Positions 9,068 through 18,111 of a stretch of 64,000 bases of DNA are shown in pieces. The position numbers and the translations under genes were made by a program. The DNA lies in assembly GCA_025149125.1 (NCBI GenBank), contig CP102272.1, positions 3,286,001-3,350,000 of the forward strand, read 5' to 3'. Below the pieces are notes generated by a model that worked only from the letters and a program-made list of their open reading frames with translations, was not told the DNA's origin and made no database searches. The stretch comes from [Clostridium] asparagiforme DSM 15981. GTDB taxonomy: Bacteria > Bacillota > Clostridia > Lachnospirales > Lachnospiraceae. The first letter of the stretch is position 1; each line of letters opens with the position of its first letter.

Positions 9068-10084
9068 TTATACAGTTTGCATGGTATTTTCCGGCATGCC
9101 TGCGTGAAGCCGCAGAGCAGCCTCGGTACCGCGGGCTTCCGGTTCGGTCGTATAGAGGAAAATGCGAAACTGCTTTTTGTCCTTCATCGTCAGCGTGAGC
9201 ACAAAGCAGTTCCCGTAATCCGCCGGATCCGGCTCCAGGCTCACTTGGGTCACTTCGGTTATGGGATAGAAATACCAGACCACCGTGCGGCGGCGTCCGG
9301 TTTGCTCATTGAGCATCAGACAGCGCTGTCCCACAAACTGGGTGAAGGAGGAGTAGATGGGACGCCGCCAGTCCTCCAGAATCCGCTGTTTCCATTCCTC
9401 AAAGGGTCCGAAGGCGGCGATGCGCCTGCCGATTTTCGTGTGTCTCTGGATCAGGCTGAAGCCGGGCAGTACCAATATCCAGAACAGCATGGCTACAATA
9501 AAGGCCAGGTAGACCGCGTATTTCAGCCAGATTGGCCGGGTATGGGGGCTCATGCGGAAGAAATGAATGTCAAACGCCTCCTGTTCCTCCGGCGGTACGT
9601 TTCGCAGAAAGGAATCCGTCAACTCGCGGCTGAATTTCTCCACATTCACGTATTCGGTTGTGACCGGCTCCTCCGACGGTCCGGCCAAAACCACCAGGGT
9701 ATCCCTTGCGCCGTTCCCGCCGGGAAAATACCGGTAATAGAGCTGATAGACCCTGTCGTTGGACGAGGTGCCCGCCGGTCCCACGGCTCCGCCGATGGAG
9801 ATCAGCGTGGTGGAGCTGGTGGTCACCGTGACGGTCTCTCCGAAGGTCTCAAGCCCGTCGGTCCCCATCAGCGCTGTTTTCCCCCGGCTGTTGTCAAATA
9901 TCGCTATCTGCTCCGGGCCGTCCGCGTGATAGTAGGGCATCACCACGGACCAGTCCGTGAGCAGCATGACGAGCAGCACAAACCCGGCCATAAAGCCCAG
10001 GCTGAAAATCAAAAAGGTGGGGATGATCCCCACCTCTGTGCGCGCTGCCGCCGTTACAGGATCGCCTTTGATCAATGTTTTCAT
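9068..10084 (-). CDS. unknown two-helix membrane protein
   Basis: A 338-residue protein I cannot assign to a characterised family. It has a cytoplasmic N-terminus, a membrane helix near residues 20-44 (IPTFLIFSLGFMAGFVLLVML), an extracytoplasmic segment of about 160 residues, a second helix near 205-230 (YAVYLAFIVAMLFWILVLPGF) and a cytoplasmic C-terminal part. That C-terminal part, with RRTVVWYFYPITEVTQVSLEPD and FRIFLYTTEP, has a beta-rich pattern like a PH-type domain. The start is supported by GGAGGAA about 8 bp upstream. It lies between the F420-ligase-like gene (106-bp gap) and the prenyltransferase gene, all on one strand, so co-transcription is likely. Confidence 0.7.
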   Translation of the reverse strand: MKTLIKGDPVTAAARTEVGIIPTFLIFSLGFMAGFVLLVMLLTDWSVVMPYYHADGPEQIAIFDNSRGKTALMGTDGLETFGETVTVTTSSTTLISIGGAVGPAGTSSNDRVYQLYYRYFPGGNGARDTLVVLAGPSEEPVTTEYVNVEKFSRELTDSFLRNVPPEEQEAFDIHFFRMSPHTRPIWLKYAVYLAFIVAMLFWILVLPGFSLIQRHTKIGRRIAAFGPFEEWKQRILEDWRRPIYSSFTQFVGQRCLMLNEQTGRRRTVVWYFYPITEVTQVSLEPDPADYGNCFVLTLTMKDKKQFRIFLYTTEPEARGTEAALRLHAGMPENTMQTV

Positions 10085-10190
10085 AACTCAATTCCTCCAA
10101 AAGACAGCCGGATACTAAAGTGCGGCGGCCCGGACAACTGCCTTCCCGGCAGGGAAGCCGGTCGGGAAGCGTCTGAACTGCCGCGCAGTA

Positions 10191-11390
10191 TTATTTGGTG
10201 TAATTGTCGAAATAGCCCTGAACGTAGATCACGGGGGTACCCTTGTCGCCGGAGCCGGAGGTCAGGTCGCAGAGGGAACCGATCAGGTCGGTCAGGCGGC
10301 GTGGCGTGGTGCCCTGGGAGACCATGCTGCCTACCAGGTTGGCGTCCTTGGTGCGAATGCGCTCGGAGATGGCTTCCTTCAGCGCGTCGCCGCTTAAATC
10401 CGCAAAATCGTTGTCCGCCAGGTATTTTAACTTGATCTCATTGGGCTGACCCTCCAAACCGGAGGTGTAGGCGGGGGATACCACCGGGTCGGCCAGCTCC
10501 CAGATCTTTCCAACCGGATCCTTGAAGGCGCCGTCGCCGTAGACCATCACTTCCACATGTCTGCCGGTGCGCTCCAGCATCATGTTCTGGATGCGGTCCA
10601 CGAAAGGCTGGCAGTCTCTGGGGAACAGCTTTACGCTGTCCTCGGTGGCCTTGTTGGAACCGAGCAGGCCGTAATTTTCGTTGAAGCCGCTTCCGTCCAC
10701 GGACTGGGTGAGAATCTCGTCCAGGCAGACCACCTTCTTCGCGCCGGCGGCCAGCAGGCGGCGTTTGTTTCTGGCGCGGGTATGGATGTCGCAGCAGATC
10801 ACCTGATCGGCGTAATCAAGGATGCTGCGGCAGTCGTTGGCCAGGATGATCTCCACCTCGGCGCCCTCGGCGGTAACCAGCTCCTTGTAGTATTCCACGT
10901 AGTCCACTCCGGTGAAGGGGTGTTTGGTGTAGCCGAACAGCTGGCGGTATTTCTCCTCGGACAGTACGTCGGTCCAGGGATTCACGCCCTTGGCGTCCAG
11001 CTCGTCCTCGTCGATCAGGTGGTTGCCGACCTCATCGGCCGGGAAGGAGAGCATGAGTACCATTTTCTTCACGCCCTTGGCGATGCCCTTTAAGCAGATG
11101 GAAAAGCGGTTGCGGCTTAAAATCGGGAAAATCACACCCACGGTTGCATCGCCGAATTTCGCTTTCACGTCCGCAGCGATCTGATCCGTTGTGGCGTAGT
11201 TGCCCTGGGCTCTGGCCACCACCGCCTCGGTCACGGCGATTACGTCGTGGTCCAGGATGGGGAAGCCGTAGTCCTTACCTGCGGCCGCAGCCAGGACGGA
11301 ATCCACCACGATCTGTGGCAGATCGTCTCCCTGACGGATGATGGGGCAGCGGATGCCTCGGGATATTGTGCCTACTAAACGTTCTTCCAT
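10191..11390 (-). CDS. coenzyme F420-0:L-glutamate ligase-like protein
   Basis: A 399-residue protein resembling the CofE/F420-0:gamma-glutamyl ligase fold. Recognisable segments are the N-terminal CPIIRQGDDLPQIVVDSV, LDHDVIAVTEAVVARAQGNY, and GVIFPILSRNRF. CofE adds glutamate to F420-0 in methanogens and actinobacteria. It is longer than archaeal CofE (about 250 residues), with extra central and C-terminal sequence. No other F420 gene (cofC, cofD, cofG, cofH) is in the window, and Clostridia are not classical F420 makers, so the real acceptor for its presumed ligase activity is unknown. It has its own good promoter and is probably first in a three-gene minus-strand operon. Confidence 0.75.
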   Translation of the reverse strand: MEERLVGTISRGIRCPIIRQGDDLPQIVVDSVLAAAAGKDYGFPILDHDVIAVTEAVVARAQGNYATTDQIAADVKAKFGDATVGVIFPILSRNRFSICLKGIAKGVKKMVLMLSFPADEVGNHLIDEDELDAKGVNPWTDVLSEEKYRQLFGYTKHPFTGVDYVEYYKELVTAEGAEVEIILANDCRSILDYADQVICCDIHTRARNKRRLLAAGAKKVVCLDEILTQSVDGSGFNENYGLLGSNKATEDSVKLFPRDCQPFVDRIQNMMLERTGRHVEVMVYGDGAFKDPVGKIWELADPVVSPAYTSGLEGQPNEIKLKYLADNDFADLSGDALKEAISERIRTKDANLVGSMVSQGTTPRRLTDLIGSLCDLTSGSGDKGTPVIYVQGYFDNYTK

Positions 11391-11455
11391 AATAAAACAC
11401 TCCTTTACATTTATGGTTCATTTGCAAAATTCTTCTATCAGAACACGCAACTTCT

Positions 11456-11484
11456 ATTATAAGAGAAAACCGCGCAATATACAA
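11456..11484 (-). promoter_or_regulatory. sigma-A promoter for the F420-ligase-like gene
   Basis: Reading the minus strand, TTGTAT (11479-11484) and TATAAT (11456-11461) are separated by 17 bp and lie about 65 bp before the start codon at 11390. The transcript runs away from parE. Confidence 0.7.
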
Positions 11485-11577
11485 ATAGATTTTGTAAAGA
11501 ATTTATAAGATATGGTTGTAAAACGTCCCCCCTTGGCCGTAAAAGAGGGGAAGGCCGGCCTTCAGGTTAAATTTGCC

Positions 11578-11607
11578 TTGCAAAAAGGCGGCTGTGTTGT
11601 GTATAAT
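11578..11607 (+). promoter_or_regulatory. sigma-A promoter for parE/parC
   Basis: TTGCAA (11578-11583) and a consensus TATAAT (11602-11607) with an 18-bp spacer. The predicted transcript starts near 11614, leaving a leader of about 155 nt that carries the inverted repeat at 11631-11693. Confidence 0.72.
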
Positions 11608-11630
11608 ATGCACGACGGGCATATGAAGCG

Positions 11631-11693
11631 GACATTATCAGGCACAGGTTTCCGGGCGGACGAGGGCAAAGGTTACCTGTGTCTGATAATGTC
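11631..11693 (+). promoter_or_regulatory. long inverted repeat in the parE leader
   Basis: Arms of 19 nt (11631-11649 and 11675-11693) pair along their whole length with one G-T mismatch, around a 25-nt loop. The arm begins GACATTATCAG and ends CTGATAATGTC. The repeat starts about 17 nt after the predicted transcription start and is not followed by a T run, so it is not a plain terminator. A second small hairpin, GCGGGC/GCCCGC, lies at 11703-11732. It may be an mRNA structure or an operator. Confidence 0.6.
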
Positions 11694-11768
11694 TGTCAAA
11701 ACGCGGGCGCCTAAGCAGGCGTTCTTGCCCGCCGACATCAGAACATATCATTGGAGGGAACATTCATC

Positions 11769-13688
11769 ATGGCAAATCAAACATACAATGCCGAGAGCAT
11801 CACCGTGCTGGAGGGGCTGGAGGCGGTCCGCAAGCGCCCGGGCATGTACATCGGCAGCGTGGGAACCAAGGGCTTAAACCACCTGATCTACGAGATCGTG
11901 GACAATGCGGTGGACGAGCATCTGGCCGGCTTCTGCAGCAAGGTGTGGGTGACCCTGGAGGCGGACGGCTCCTGCACGGTTCGGGACAACGGCCGCGGCA
12001 TCCCGGTAGAACTGCATAAAAAGGGCGTTTCCGCGGAGCGGGTGGTGCTCGCCACCCTGCACGCAGGCGGAAAATTCGACAACGAGGCGTACAAGACCAG
12101 CGGCGGCCTGCACGGCGTGGGCTCCTCGGTGGTCAACGCGCTCTCCAGCCACATGGACGTGAAGGTGTACCGGGACGGCTGCATCTACCACGACGCCTAC
12201 GAGAAGGGACTGCCGGTGATTCCGCTGGAAAACGGACTGCTGCCGGTGATCGGCAAGACCCGGGAGACGGGCACCCAGATCAACTTCCTGCCCGACGACG
12301 AGATCTTTGAGCGCACCCGCTTCAAGGCGGACTGGCTCAAGAGCCGTCTGCATGAAACCGCCTATTTAAACCCCAACCTGATGATTTTCTACGCCAACAA
12401 GCGGTCCGGAGAGTCCGAGCAGATCACCTACCATGAGCCGGAGGGCATCGTGTCCTATGTGAAGGAATTGAACACAGGCAAAACCGCGGTCCACGATCCC
12501 ATCTATTTCAAGGGCACGGTGGACAAGGTGGAGGTAGAGGTGGCCCTGCAATTTGTGGACACCTTTGAGGAAAATATTCTGGGCTTCTGCAACAACATTT
12601 TCACCCAGGAGGGCGGCACCCACCTAGCCGGCTTTAAGACGAAGTTTACGGCCATGATCAACAGCTACGCCAGGGAACTAGGCATTTTAAAGGAAAAAGA
12701 CGCCAACTTTACCGGAGCCGACACCCGCAACGGCATGACCGCCGTGGTGGCCGTCAAGCACCCGGATCCCATATTTGAGGGCCAGACCAAGACCAAGCTG
12801 GCCAGCGCAGACGCCACCAAGGCCGTGTTCGCCGTGGTTGGGGACGAGCTGCAGCGGTATTTCGACCGCAATCTGGAGGTTTTAAAGGGCGTGATCGGCT
12901 GCGCCGAGAAGTCGGCCAAGATCCGCCGGGCAGAGGAGAAGGCCAAGACCAACATGCTGACCAGGTCCAAATTCTCCTTTGACAGCAACGGCAAGCTTGC
13001 CAACTGCGAGAGCCGCGACGCTGAGAAGTGCGAGATCTTCATCGTGGAGGGAGATTCCGCCGGCGGCTCTGCCAAGACCGCCAGAAACCGCATGTATCAG
13101 GCCATTCTGCCTATCCGCGGAAAGATCCTCAACGTGGAGAAGGCTTCCATGGACAAGGTTCTGGCAAACGCGGAGATCAAGACCATGATCAACGCCTTCG
13201 GCTGCGGCTTTTCCGAGGGCTACGGAAATGATTTCGACATCACAAAGCTGCGCTACAACAAGATCATACTGATGACGGATGCCGACGTGGACGGAAGCCA
13301 TATCGACACCCTGCTTTTGACGTTTCTGTACCGCTTTATGCCGGAACTGATCTACGACGGCCACGTGTATATCGCCATGCCGCCTCTGTTTAAGGTGATC
13401 CCCAAGAAAGGGGAGGAGCAGTACCTCTACGACGAGAAGGAGTTGGAGCGCTACCGCAGAACCCACACCGGGGATTTCACCCTTCAGCGGTACAAAGGTC
13501 TGGGCGAGATGGACGCCGGACAGCTGTGGGAGACGACCCTGGATCCGGAGCGCCGGGTGCTCAAGCAGGTGGAGATCGAGGACGCCAGAATGGCCTCGGA
13601 GATCACCGAGATGCTCATGGGCAGCGAGGTTGCGCCCAGAAGAGAGTTTATCTACGAGCACGCCGACGAGGCGGAGATCGACGCCTAA
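11769..13688 (+). CDS. parE: type II topoisomerase ATPase subunit (ParE/GyrB family)
   Basis: A 639-residue GHKL-ATPase/TOPRIM subunit. ATP-site motifs are EIVDNAVDEH, DNGRGIPV and GGLHGVGSSVVNALS. The TOPRIM motifs are EGDSAGGSAK and MTDADVDGSHI. With the A subunit it would relax or decatenate DNA in an ATP-driven strand passage. The start at 11769 is set by TTGGAGGG at 11751-11757. Only 90 bp separate it from its partner, with a GC-rich hairpin between. Clostridial genomes usually have gyrAB elsewhere as well as such a second pair. I favour topoisomerase IV because the partner lacks the GyrA-box. A second gyrase remains possible. Confidence 0.87.
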   Translation: MANQTYNAESITVLEGLEAVRKRPGMYIGSVGTKGLNHLIYEIVDNAVDEHLAGFCSKVWVTLEADGSCTVRDNGRGIPVELHKKGVSAERVVLATLHAGGKFDNEAYKTSGGLHGVGSSVVNALSSHMDVKVYRDGCIYHDAYEKGLPVIPLENGLLPVIGKTRETGTQINFLPDDEIFERTRFKADWLKSRLHETAYLNPNLMIFYANKRSGESEQITYHEPEGIVSYVKELNTGKTAVHDPIYFKGTVDKVEVEVALQFVDTFEENILGFCNNIFTQEGGTHLAGFKTKFTAMINSYARELGILKEKDANFTGADTRNGMTAVVAVKHPDPIFEGQTKTKLASADATKAVFAVVGDELQRYFDRNLEVLKGVIGCAEKSAKIRRAEEKAKTNMLTRSKFSFDSNGKLANCESRDAEKCEIFIVEGDSAGGSAKTARNRMYQAILPIRGKILNVEKASMDKVLANAEIKTMINAFGCGFSEGYGNDFDITKLRYNKIILMTDADVDGSHIDTLLLTFLYRFMPELIYDGHVYIAMPPLFKVIPKKGEEQYLYDEKELERYRRTHTGDFTLQRYKGLGEMDAGQLWETTLDPERRVLKQVEIEDARMASEITEMLMGSEVAPRREFIYEHADEAEIDA

Positions 13689-13704
13689 AAGAGGGATGTG
13701 TTTG

Positions 13705-13734
13705 CCCGGGCGCGCGGCTGGTCCTGCGCCCGGG
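13705..13734 (+). other. GC-rich intercistronic hairpin between parE and parC
   Basis: Perfect 9-bp arms CCCGGGCGC (13705-13713) and GCGCCCGGG (13726-13734) around a 12-nt loop, without a T tract. It may stabilise or partly attenuate the parE-parC message. Confidence 0.55.
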
Positions 13735-13778
13735 ATACAGGTATTTGAGAATGAACGAACCAGGAGATTGTGAGCGAT

Positions 13779-16013
13779 ATGGCAGAAAAGATACTGAAAA
13801 CCGAATACAGCGAGGAAATGCAGCGCAGCTACATGAACTATTCCATGAGCGTCATCACGGCAAGGGCCATCCCGGACGCCCGGGACGGCTTAAAGCCGGT
13901 GCAGCGCCGGGTCCTCTACGATATGAGCGAGCTGCGCTTAAACCACGATAAGCCCCACCGGAAGTCGGCGCGTATCGTGGGCGATACCATGGGTAAATAC
14001 CACCCCCACGGCGACAGCTCCATCTACGAAACCCTGGTGGTGTTGAGCCAGGAATTCAAGAAGGGTATGACCCTGGTGGACGGACACGGAAACTTCGGCT
14101 CCATCGAGGGGGACGGGGCGGCCGCCATGCGTTACACCGAGGCGCGGCTGGAGAAGTTTGCGGAGGAGGTCTACTTAAAGGACCTGGACAAGACCGTGGA
14201 CTTTGTGCCCAACTACGATGAGACGGAGAAGGAGCCGGAGGTGCTGCCCGTGCGGGTGCCCAACCTGCTGATCAACGGCGCGGAGGGAATCGCCGTGGGT
14301 ATGAGCACCAGCATCCCGCCCCACAACCTGGGCGAGGTGGTGGACGCGGTGGACGCCTACATCGACGATCCGGATATCAGCACGGAGAAGTTGATGGAAC
14401 TCATGCCCGGGCCGGATTTCCCCACCGGCGGCATTATCGCCAACAAGAGCGATTTGCCGGCCATCTATGAGACCGGCAGCGGCAAGATCAAGCTGCGGGG
14501 GAAAATGGAGGTGGAACTGGGCAAGCGCAAGGCCGACAAGGACAAGCTGGTGATCACCGAGATCCCCTACACCATGATCGGAGCGGGCATCAACAAGTTT
14601 CTGATGGACGTGGCCGACCTGGTGGAGAGCAAGAAGCTCACCGACGTGGTGGACATTTCCAACCAGTCCAACAAAGAGGGCATCCGCATCGTGCTGGAGC
14701 TGCGCAAGGACGCGGACATCGAGAAAATCCGCAACATTCTCTATAAAAAGACGAAGCTGGAGGACACCTTTGGCGTGAATATGCTGGCCATCGCCGGCGG
14801 CCGCCCCGAGACCTTAAGCCTGCGCGGTATCCTGAAGAATTTCCTGGATTTCCAGTACCAGAACACGGAGAAAAAGTACCGGGTTCTGCTGCAGAAGGAG
14901 CGGGAGCGGCAGGAGGTCCAGGAGGGACTGATCGCGGCCTGCGACTGCATCGACCTGATCATTGCCGTGCTCAGAGGGTCTAAGAACTTAAAGGACGCCC
15001 GGGCCTGCCTGACCACGGGGGACGTCTCCAATATCAAGTTTAAGACGCCCGGTTTTGAGGCAGATGCAAAGAAGCTGCATTTTACCGAGCGGCAGGCCTC
15101 CGCGATTCTGGAGATGCGCCTGTACAAGCTGATCGGCCTGGAAATTCTGGCCCTGGAAAAGGAACACAAGGAGACGCTGCGCAAGATCGCGCGCTACGAG
15201 AAGATCCTTGGCAGCCGCGCCACCATGAACCAGGTGATCAAGGACGATCTGGAAGCCATCAAAAAGGAGTTCGCCCTGCCCAGGAAAACCCAAATCGAGG
15301 ACGGGCCGGAGGCGGTTTACGACGAGACTGCGGTGCAGGTTCAGGAGGTGGTTTTCGTCATGGACCGGTTCGGCTACTGCAAGCTGTTGGACAAGGCAAC
15401 CTACGAGCGGAACCGGGAGACTGTGGACACGGAGCAGGTTCACGTGGTGCGCTGCCTGAATACGGACAAGATTCTGCTGTTCACGGATACGGGCAACCTG
15501 CATCAGCTGAAGGCGATGGACGTGCCGGCCGGAAAGCTGCGGGATAAGGGCACGCCCATTGACAATCTGAGCAAGTTTGACGGCGGGAAGGAAACCATCG
15601 TCTATCTGGCCGATTCCCGGGAACTTAAGGGCAAAGTTCTGGTGTTCGCCACCAGGACGGCCATGGTGAAGCAGGTTCCGGCTGAGGAGTTTGAGACCAA
15701 TAACCGCACGGTGGCGGCCACCAAGCTTCAGGACGGGGATGCGCTGGTGTCCGTGACCCCGGTGGAGGGGCAGACCGAGGTGGTGCTCCGGACAAGCAAC
15801 GGCGTGTTCCTGCGCTTTATGCTGGAGGAGATTTCCGTGATGAAGAAAAATGCCCGTGGCGTCCGCGGTATCAAGCTGGCCCGGGGCGAGGAACTGGAGG
15901 CGCTCTACCTGCTGGGCGAGGACCCGGTGGTGGACTACAAGGGCAAGGAGGTCCACATGAACCGCCTGAAGCTGGCCAAACGGGACGGCAAGGGCAGCAA
16001 GGTGAGACTGTAA
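13779..16013 (+). CDS. parC: type II topoisomerase breakage-reunion subunit (ParC/GyrA family)
   Basis: A 744-residue A subunit. The N-terminal winged-helix/tower part contains [16 protein letters not shown], the quinolone-region string [13 protein letters not shown], and the catalytic tyrosine Tyr119 in [11 protein letters not shown]. The C-terminal part has beta-pinwheel-type repeats such as [14 protein letters not shown] and [14 protein letters not shown], but I see no QRRGGKG GyrA-box, which argues for topoisomerase IV. GTG at 13770 is an alternative start; it sits only 3 bp after AGGAG, whereas ATG 13779 is 12 bp away, so the start is uncertain by three residues. It forms an operon with the ATPase subunit upstream. 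Confidence 0.87.
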   Translation: MAEKILKTEYSEEMQRSYMNYSMSVITARAIPDARDGLKPVQRRVLYDMSELRLNHDKPHRKSARIVGDTMGKYHPHGDSSIYETLVVLSQEFKKGMTLVDGHGNFGSIEGDGAAAMRYTEARLEKFAEEVYLKDLDKTVDFVPNYDETEKEPEVLPVRVPNLLINGAEGIAVGMSTSIPPHNLGEVVDAVDAYIDDPDISTEKLMELMPGPDFPTGGIIANKSDLPAIYETGSGKIKLRGKMEVELGKRKADKDKLVITEIPYTMIGAGINKFLMDVADLVESKKLTDVVDISNQSNKEGIRIVLELRKDADIEKIRNILYKKTKLEDTFGVNMLAIAGGRPETLSLRGILKNFLDFQYQNTEKKYRVLLQKERERQEVQEGLIAACDCIDLIIAVLRGSKNLKDARACLTTGDVSNIKFKTPGFEADAKKLHFTERQASAILEMRLYKLIGLEILALEKEHKETLRKIARYEKILGSRATMNQVIKDDLEAIKKEFALPRKTQIEDGPEAVYDETAVQVQEVVFVMDRFGYCKLLDKATYERNRETVDTEQVHVVRCLNTDKILLFTDTGNLHQLKAMDVPAGKLRDKGTPIDNLSKFDGGKETIVYLADSRELKGKVLVFATRTAMVKQVPAEEFETNNRTVAATKLQDGDALVSVTPVEGQTEVVLRTSNGVFLRFMLEEISVMKKNARGVRGIKLARGEELEALYLLGEDPVVDYKGKEVHMNRLKLAKRDGKGSKVRL

Positions 16014-16039
16014 CCTGTCCAATGAAAGGGGAAATGATT

Positions 16040-16762
16040 ATGGCAACATCCAACACACCGACACCGCACATTGAGGCCAGGGAGGGCGAGATCGCCCGGA
16101 CCATTCTGCTGCCCGGAGACCCGCTGCGGGCCAAGTATATTGCGGACAACTTTATGGAGGACGTGAAGCAGTTTAACGGCACCCGGAACATGCTGGGCTA
16201 CACGGGAACCTTTAAGGGCCGCCCGGTGTCCGTCATGGGAACCGGGATGGGCTGTCCGTCCATCGGAATCTATTCCTACGAGCTGATCCATTTCTACGGC
16301 TGCAAAAACCTGATCCGCGTGGGTACGGCGGGCGCGCTTATGGAATCCGTTCACGTGCGGGATCTGGTATTTGCCATGGGGGCCTGCACCACCAGCAATT
16401 TTGTGCGCCTGATGGGACTGCCCGGGGACTACGCGCCGGTCTGCAGCTTTGAACTGCTGGAGAAGGCCGTGGCCGCCGCCCGGGAAAAGGGCCTGAACTT
16501 CCATGTGGGCAACGTGCTCAGCTCCGATATGTTTTACGCGCCGGAAAAACAGGCCAAGGGAGGCATGACATGGGCCGACATGGGCGTGCTGGCCGTGGAG
16601 ATGGAGGCGGCCGCCCTGTACGCCAACGCGGCTGCCGCAGGCGCCAATGCGCTGACGATTCTGACCATATCGGATTCCATGGTCACAGGGGAGGCCACGG
16701 ACGCCCAGGAGCGGCAGACCTCCTTCACCCAGATGATGGAGGTGGCGCTGTCCCTGGCATAG
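16040..16762 (+). CDS. deoD: purine-nucleoside phosphorylase, DeoD type
   Basis: A 240-residue cytosolic enzyme that splits purine (deoxy)nucleosides with phosphate into base and (deoxy)ribose-1-phosphate. It matches the hexameric DeoD family: [20 protein letters not shown], the phosphate-site [33 protein letters not shown] and the C-terminal [10 protein letters not shown] with the catalytic Asp. Three in-frame ATGs occur (16022, 16034, 16040); AAGGGG at 16025-16030 is best spaced for 16040. It follows parC by 26 bp and may be carried on the same transcript. Confidence 0.93.
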   Translation: MATSNTPTPHIEAREGEIARTILLPGDPLRAKYIADNFMEDVKQFNGTRNMLGYTGTFKGRPVSVMGTGMGCPSIGIYSYELIHFYGCKNLIRVGTAGALMESVHVRDLVFAMGACTTSNFVRLMGLPGDYAPVCSFELLEKAVAAAREKGLNFHVGNVLSSDMFYAPEKQAKGGMTWADMGVLAVEMEAAALYANAAAAGANALTILTISDSMVTGEATDAQERQTSFTQMMEVALSLA

Positions 16763-16857
16763 GGCGCGTTTCGGGACGAAAAAATGCCGGTTTCACAAAC
16801 AAAAAAACGGGACTGTTTGTGTGACACGTACAAATGTATTTTTCTCGCGAATAAACC

Positions 16858-16886
16858 TTGATTTTTTCCTGACTTTGGTATAGGAT
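16858..16886 (+). promoter_or_regulatory. candidate promoter for asd
   Basis: TTGATT (16858-16863), a 17-bp spacer and TAGGAT (16881-16886), about 80 bp before the asd start. A short inverted repeat CACAAAC/GTTTGTG (16794-16800, 16815-16821) lies just upstream, after deoD, and could be a weak terminator. Confidence 0.5.
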
Positions 16887-16964
16887 AGGGAAAGATTCGC
16901 CGCTGTACCGCAGAAAAGCGGACGTCCCGGCGGAACAAAATAGGACGATGAGGAGAATGATGTT

Positions 16965-18050
16965 ATGGAAAAGAAGTTAAAGGTCGGCGTTTTAGGCGCA
17001 ACGGGCATGGTAGGCCAGCGCTTTATTTCCCTGTTGGAGAATCATCCCTGGTTCGAGGTAGTGACTGTGGCTGCCAGCCCCCGTTCCGCCGGAAAAACCT
17101 ACGAGGAGGCGGTGGGAGGACGCTGGAAGATGTCCACCCCCATGCCCGAATCGGTGAAACAGATGGTGGTGATGAACGTAAACGAGGTGGAGAAGGTAGC
17201 CGCGGGCGTGGACTTCGTGTTCAGCGCGGTGGACATGACCAAGGACGAGATCAAGGCCATCGAGGAAGCCTACGCCAGGACGGAGACGCCGGTGGTTTCC
17301 AACAACAGCGCCCACCGCTGGACTCCCGACGTGCCCATGGTGGTGCCGGAGATCAACCCCGAGCATTTTGAGGTAATCCGATACCAGAGAGAGCGGCTTG
17401 GCACAAAGCGCGGGTTTATCGCGGTGAAGCCCAACTGCTCCATCCAGAGCTACGCCCCGGTGCTGACCGCCTGGAAGGAATTCGAGCCCTACGAGGTGGT
17501 GGCAACTACATATCAGGCGATTTCCGGAGCCGGAAAGACCTTTAAGGACTGGCCGGAGATGGTGGAGAACATCATTCCCTACATCGGCGGCGAGGAGGAG
17601 AAGAGCGAGCAGGAGCCCCTGCGGCTGTGGGGCAAGGTGGAGGACGGCCGGATCGTCAAGGCTGAGAGCCCGGTGATCACCTGCCAGTGCATCCGCGTGC
17701 CCGTGCTGGACGGCCACACGGCGGCCGTGTTCGTGAAGTTTAGAAAGAAGCCCACCAAGGAGCAGCTGATCGGGAAGCTGGTGAACTTTAAGGGGCTTCC
17801 TCAGGAGCTGGATCTGCCCAGCGCCCCTAAGCAGTTTATCCAGTACCTGGAGGAGGATAACCGGCCTCAGGTATCCCTGGACGTGAATTTTGAGCGGGGT
17901 ATGGGAATTTCCGTGGGCCGTCTGAGAGAGGATACGGTTTACGATTTCAAGTTCGTGGGACTGTCCCACAATACGCTGCGCGGCGCTGCGGGCGGCGCTC
18001 TGCTCTGCGCGGAGCTGCTCACCGCAAAGGGGTACATCCAGGCCAAATAG
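16965..18050 (+). CDS. asd: aspartate-semialdehyde dehydrogenase
   Basis: A 361-residue NADP-dependent enzyme making aspartate semialdehyde from aspartyl phosphate, the branch point to lysine/diaminopimelate, methionine and threonine. The N-terminal Rossmann motif is VGVLGATGMVGQRF. The catalytic cysteine is Cys158 in VKPNCSIQSY, and QAISGAGK follows. The sequence fits the archaeal/fungal-type branch, which is common in Clostridia, and not the E. coli branch. A promoter candidate lies just upstream, and galM follows after 61 bp. Confidence 0.92.
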   Translation: MEKKLKVGVLGATGMVGQRFISLLENHPWFEVVTVAASPRSAGKTYEEAVGGRWKMSTPMPESVKQMVVMNVNEVEKVAAGVDFVFSAVDMTKDEIKAIEEAYARTETPVVSNNSAHRWTPDVPMVVPEINPEHFEVIRYQRERLGTKRGFIAVKPNCSIQSYAPVLTAWKEFEPYEVVATTYQAISGAGKTFKDWPEMVENIIPYIGGEEEKSEQEPLRLWGKVEDGRIVKAESPVITCQCIRVPVLDGHTAAVFVKFRKKPTKEQLIGKLVNFKGLPQELDLPSAPKQFIQYLEEDNRPQVSLDVNFERGMGISVGRLREDTVYDFKFVGLSHNTLRGAAGGALLCAELLTAKGYIQAK

Positions 18051-18111
18051 GTCCGCGCCCCTTTTGAGCCTGCGGAACAGACAGAATATCGGAGAAGGAG
18101 TTTTTACCGCT

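Noticed and set aside
8579..10435. A 618-codon open frame on the plus strand across the minus-strand prenyltransferase, membrane protein and ligase genes
   Set aside because: It is antisense to three recognisable genes, has low-complexity Gly/Arg/His-rich translation typical of GC-rich antisense frames, and matches no family.
13770..13791. Same string GTGAGCGATATGG before parC and coaE (13770 and 35014)
   Set aside because: It is a short coincidence around ribosome site and start codon; no longer similarity surrounds the two places.
11769..16013. Possible gyrB/gyrA assignment for the topoisomerase pair
   Set aside because: The A subunit shows no QRRGGKG GyrA-box and the location is not beside dnaA/recF, so topoisomerase IV-type is preferred, although not proven.
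14988..16022. Long minus-strand frame inside parC
   Set aside because: It lies wholly antisense to a well-supported topoisomerase gene; its His/Leu/Val-rich translation is an effect of GC-rich codon structure.
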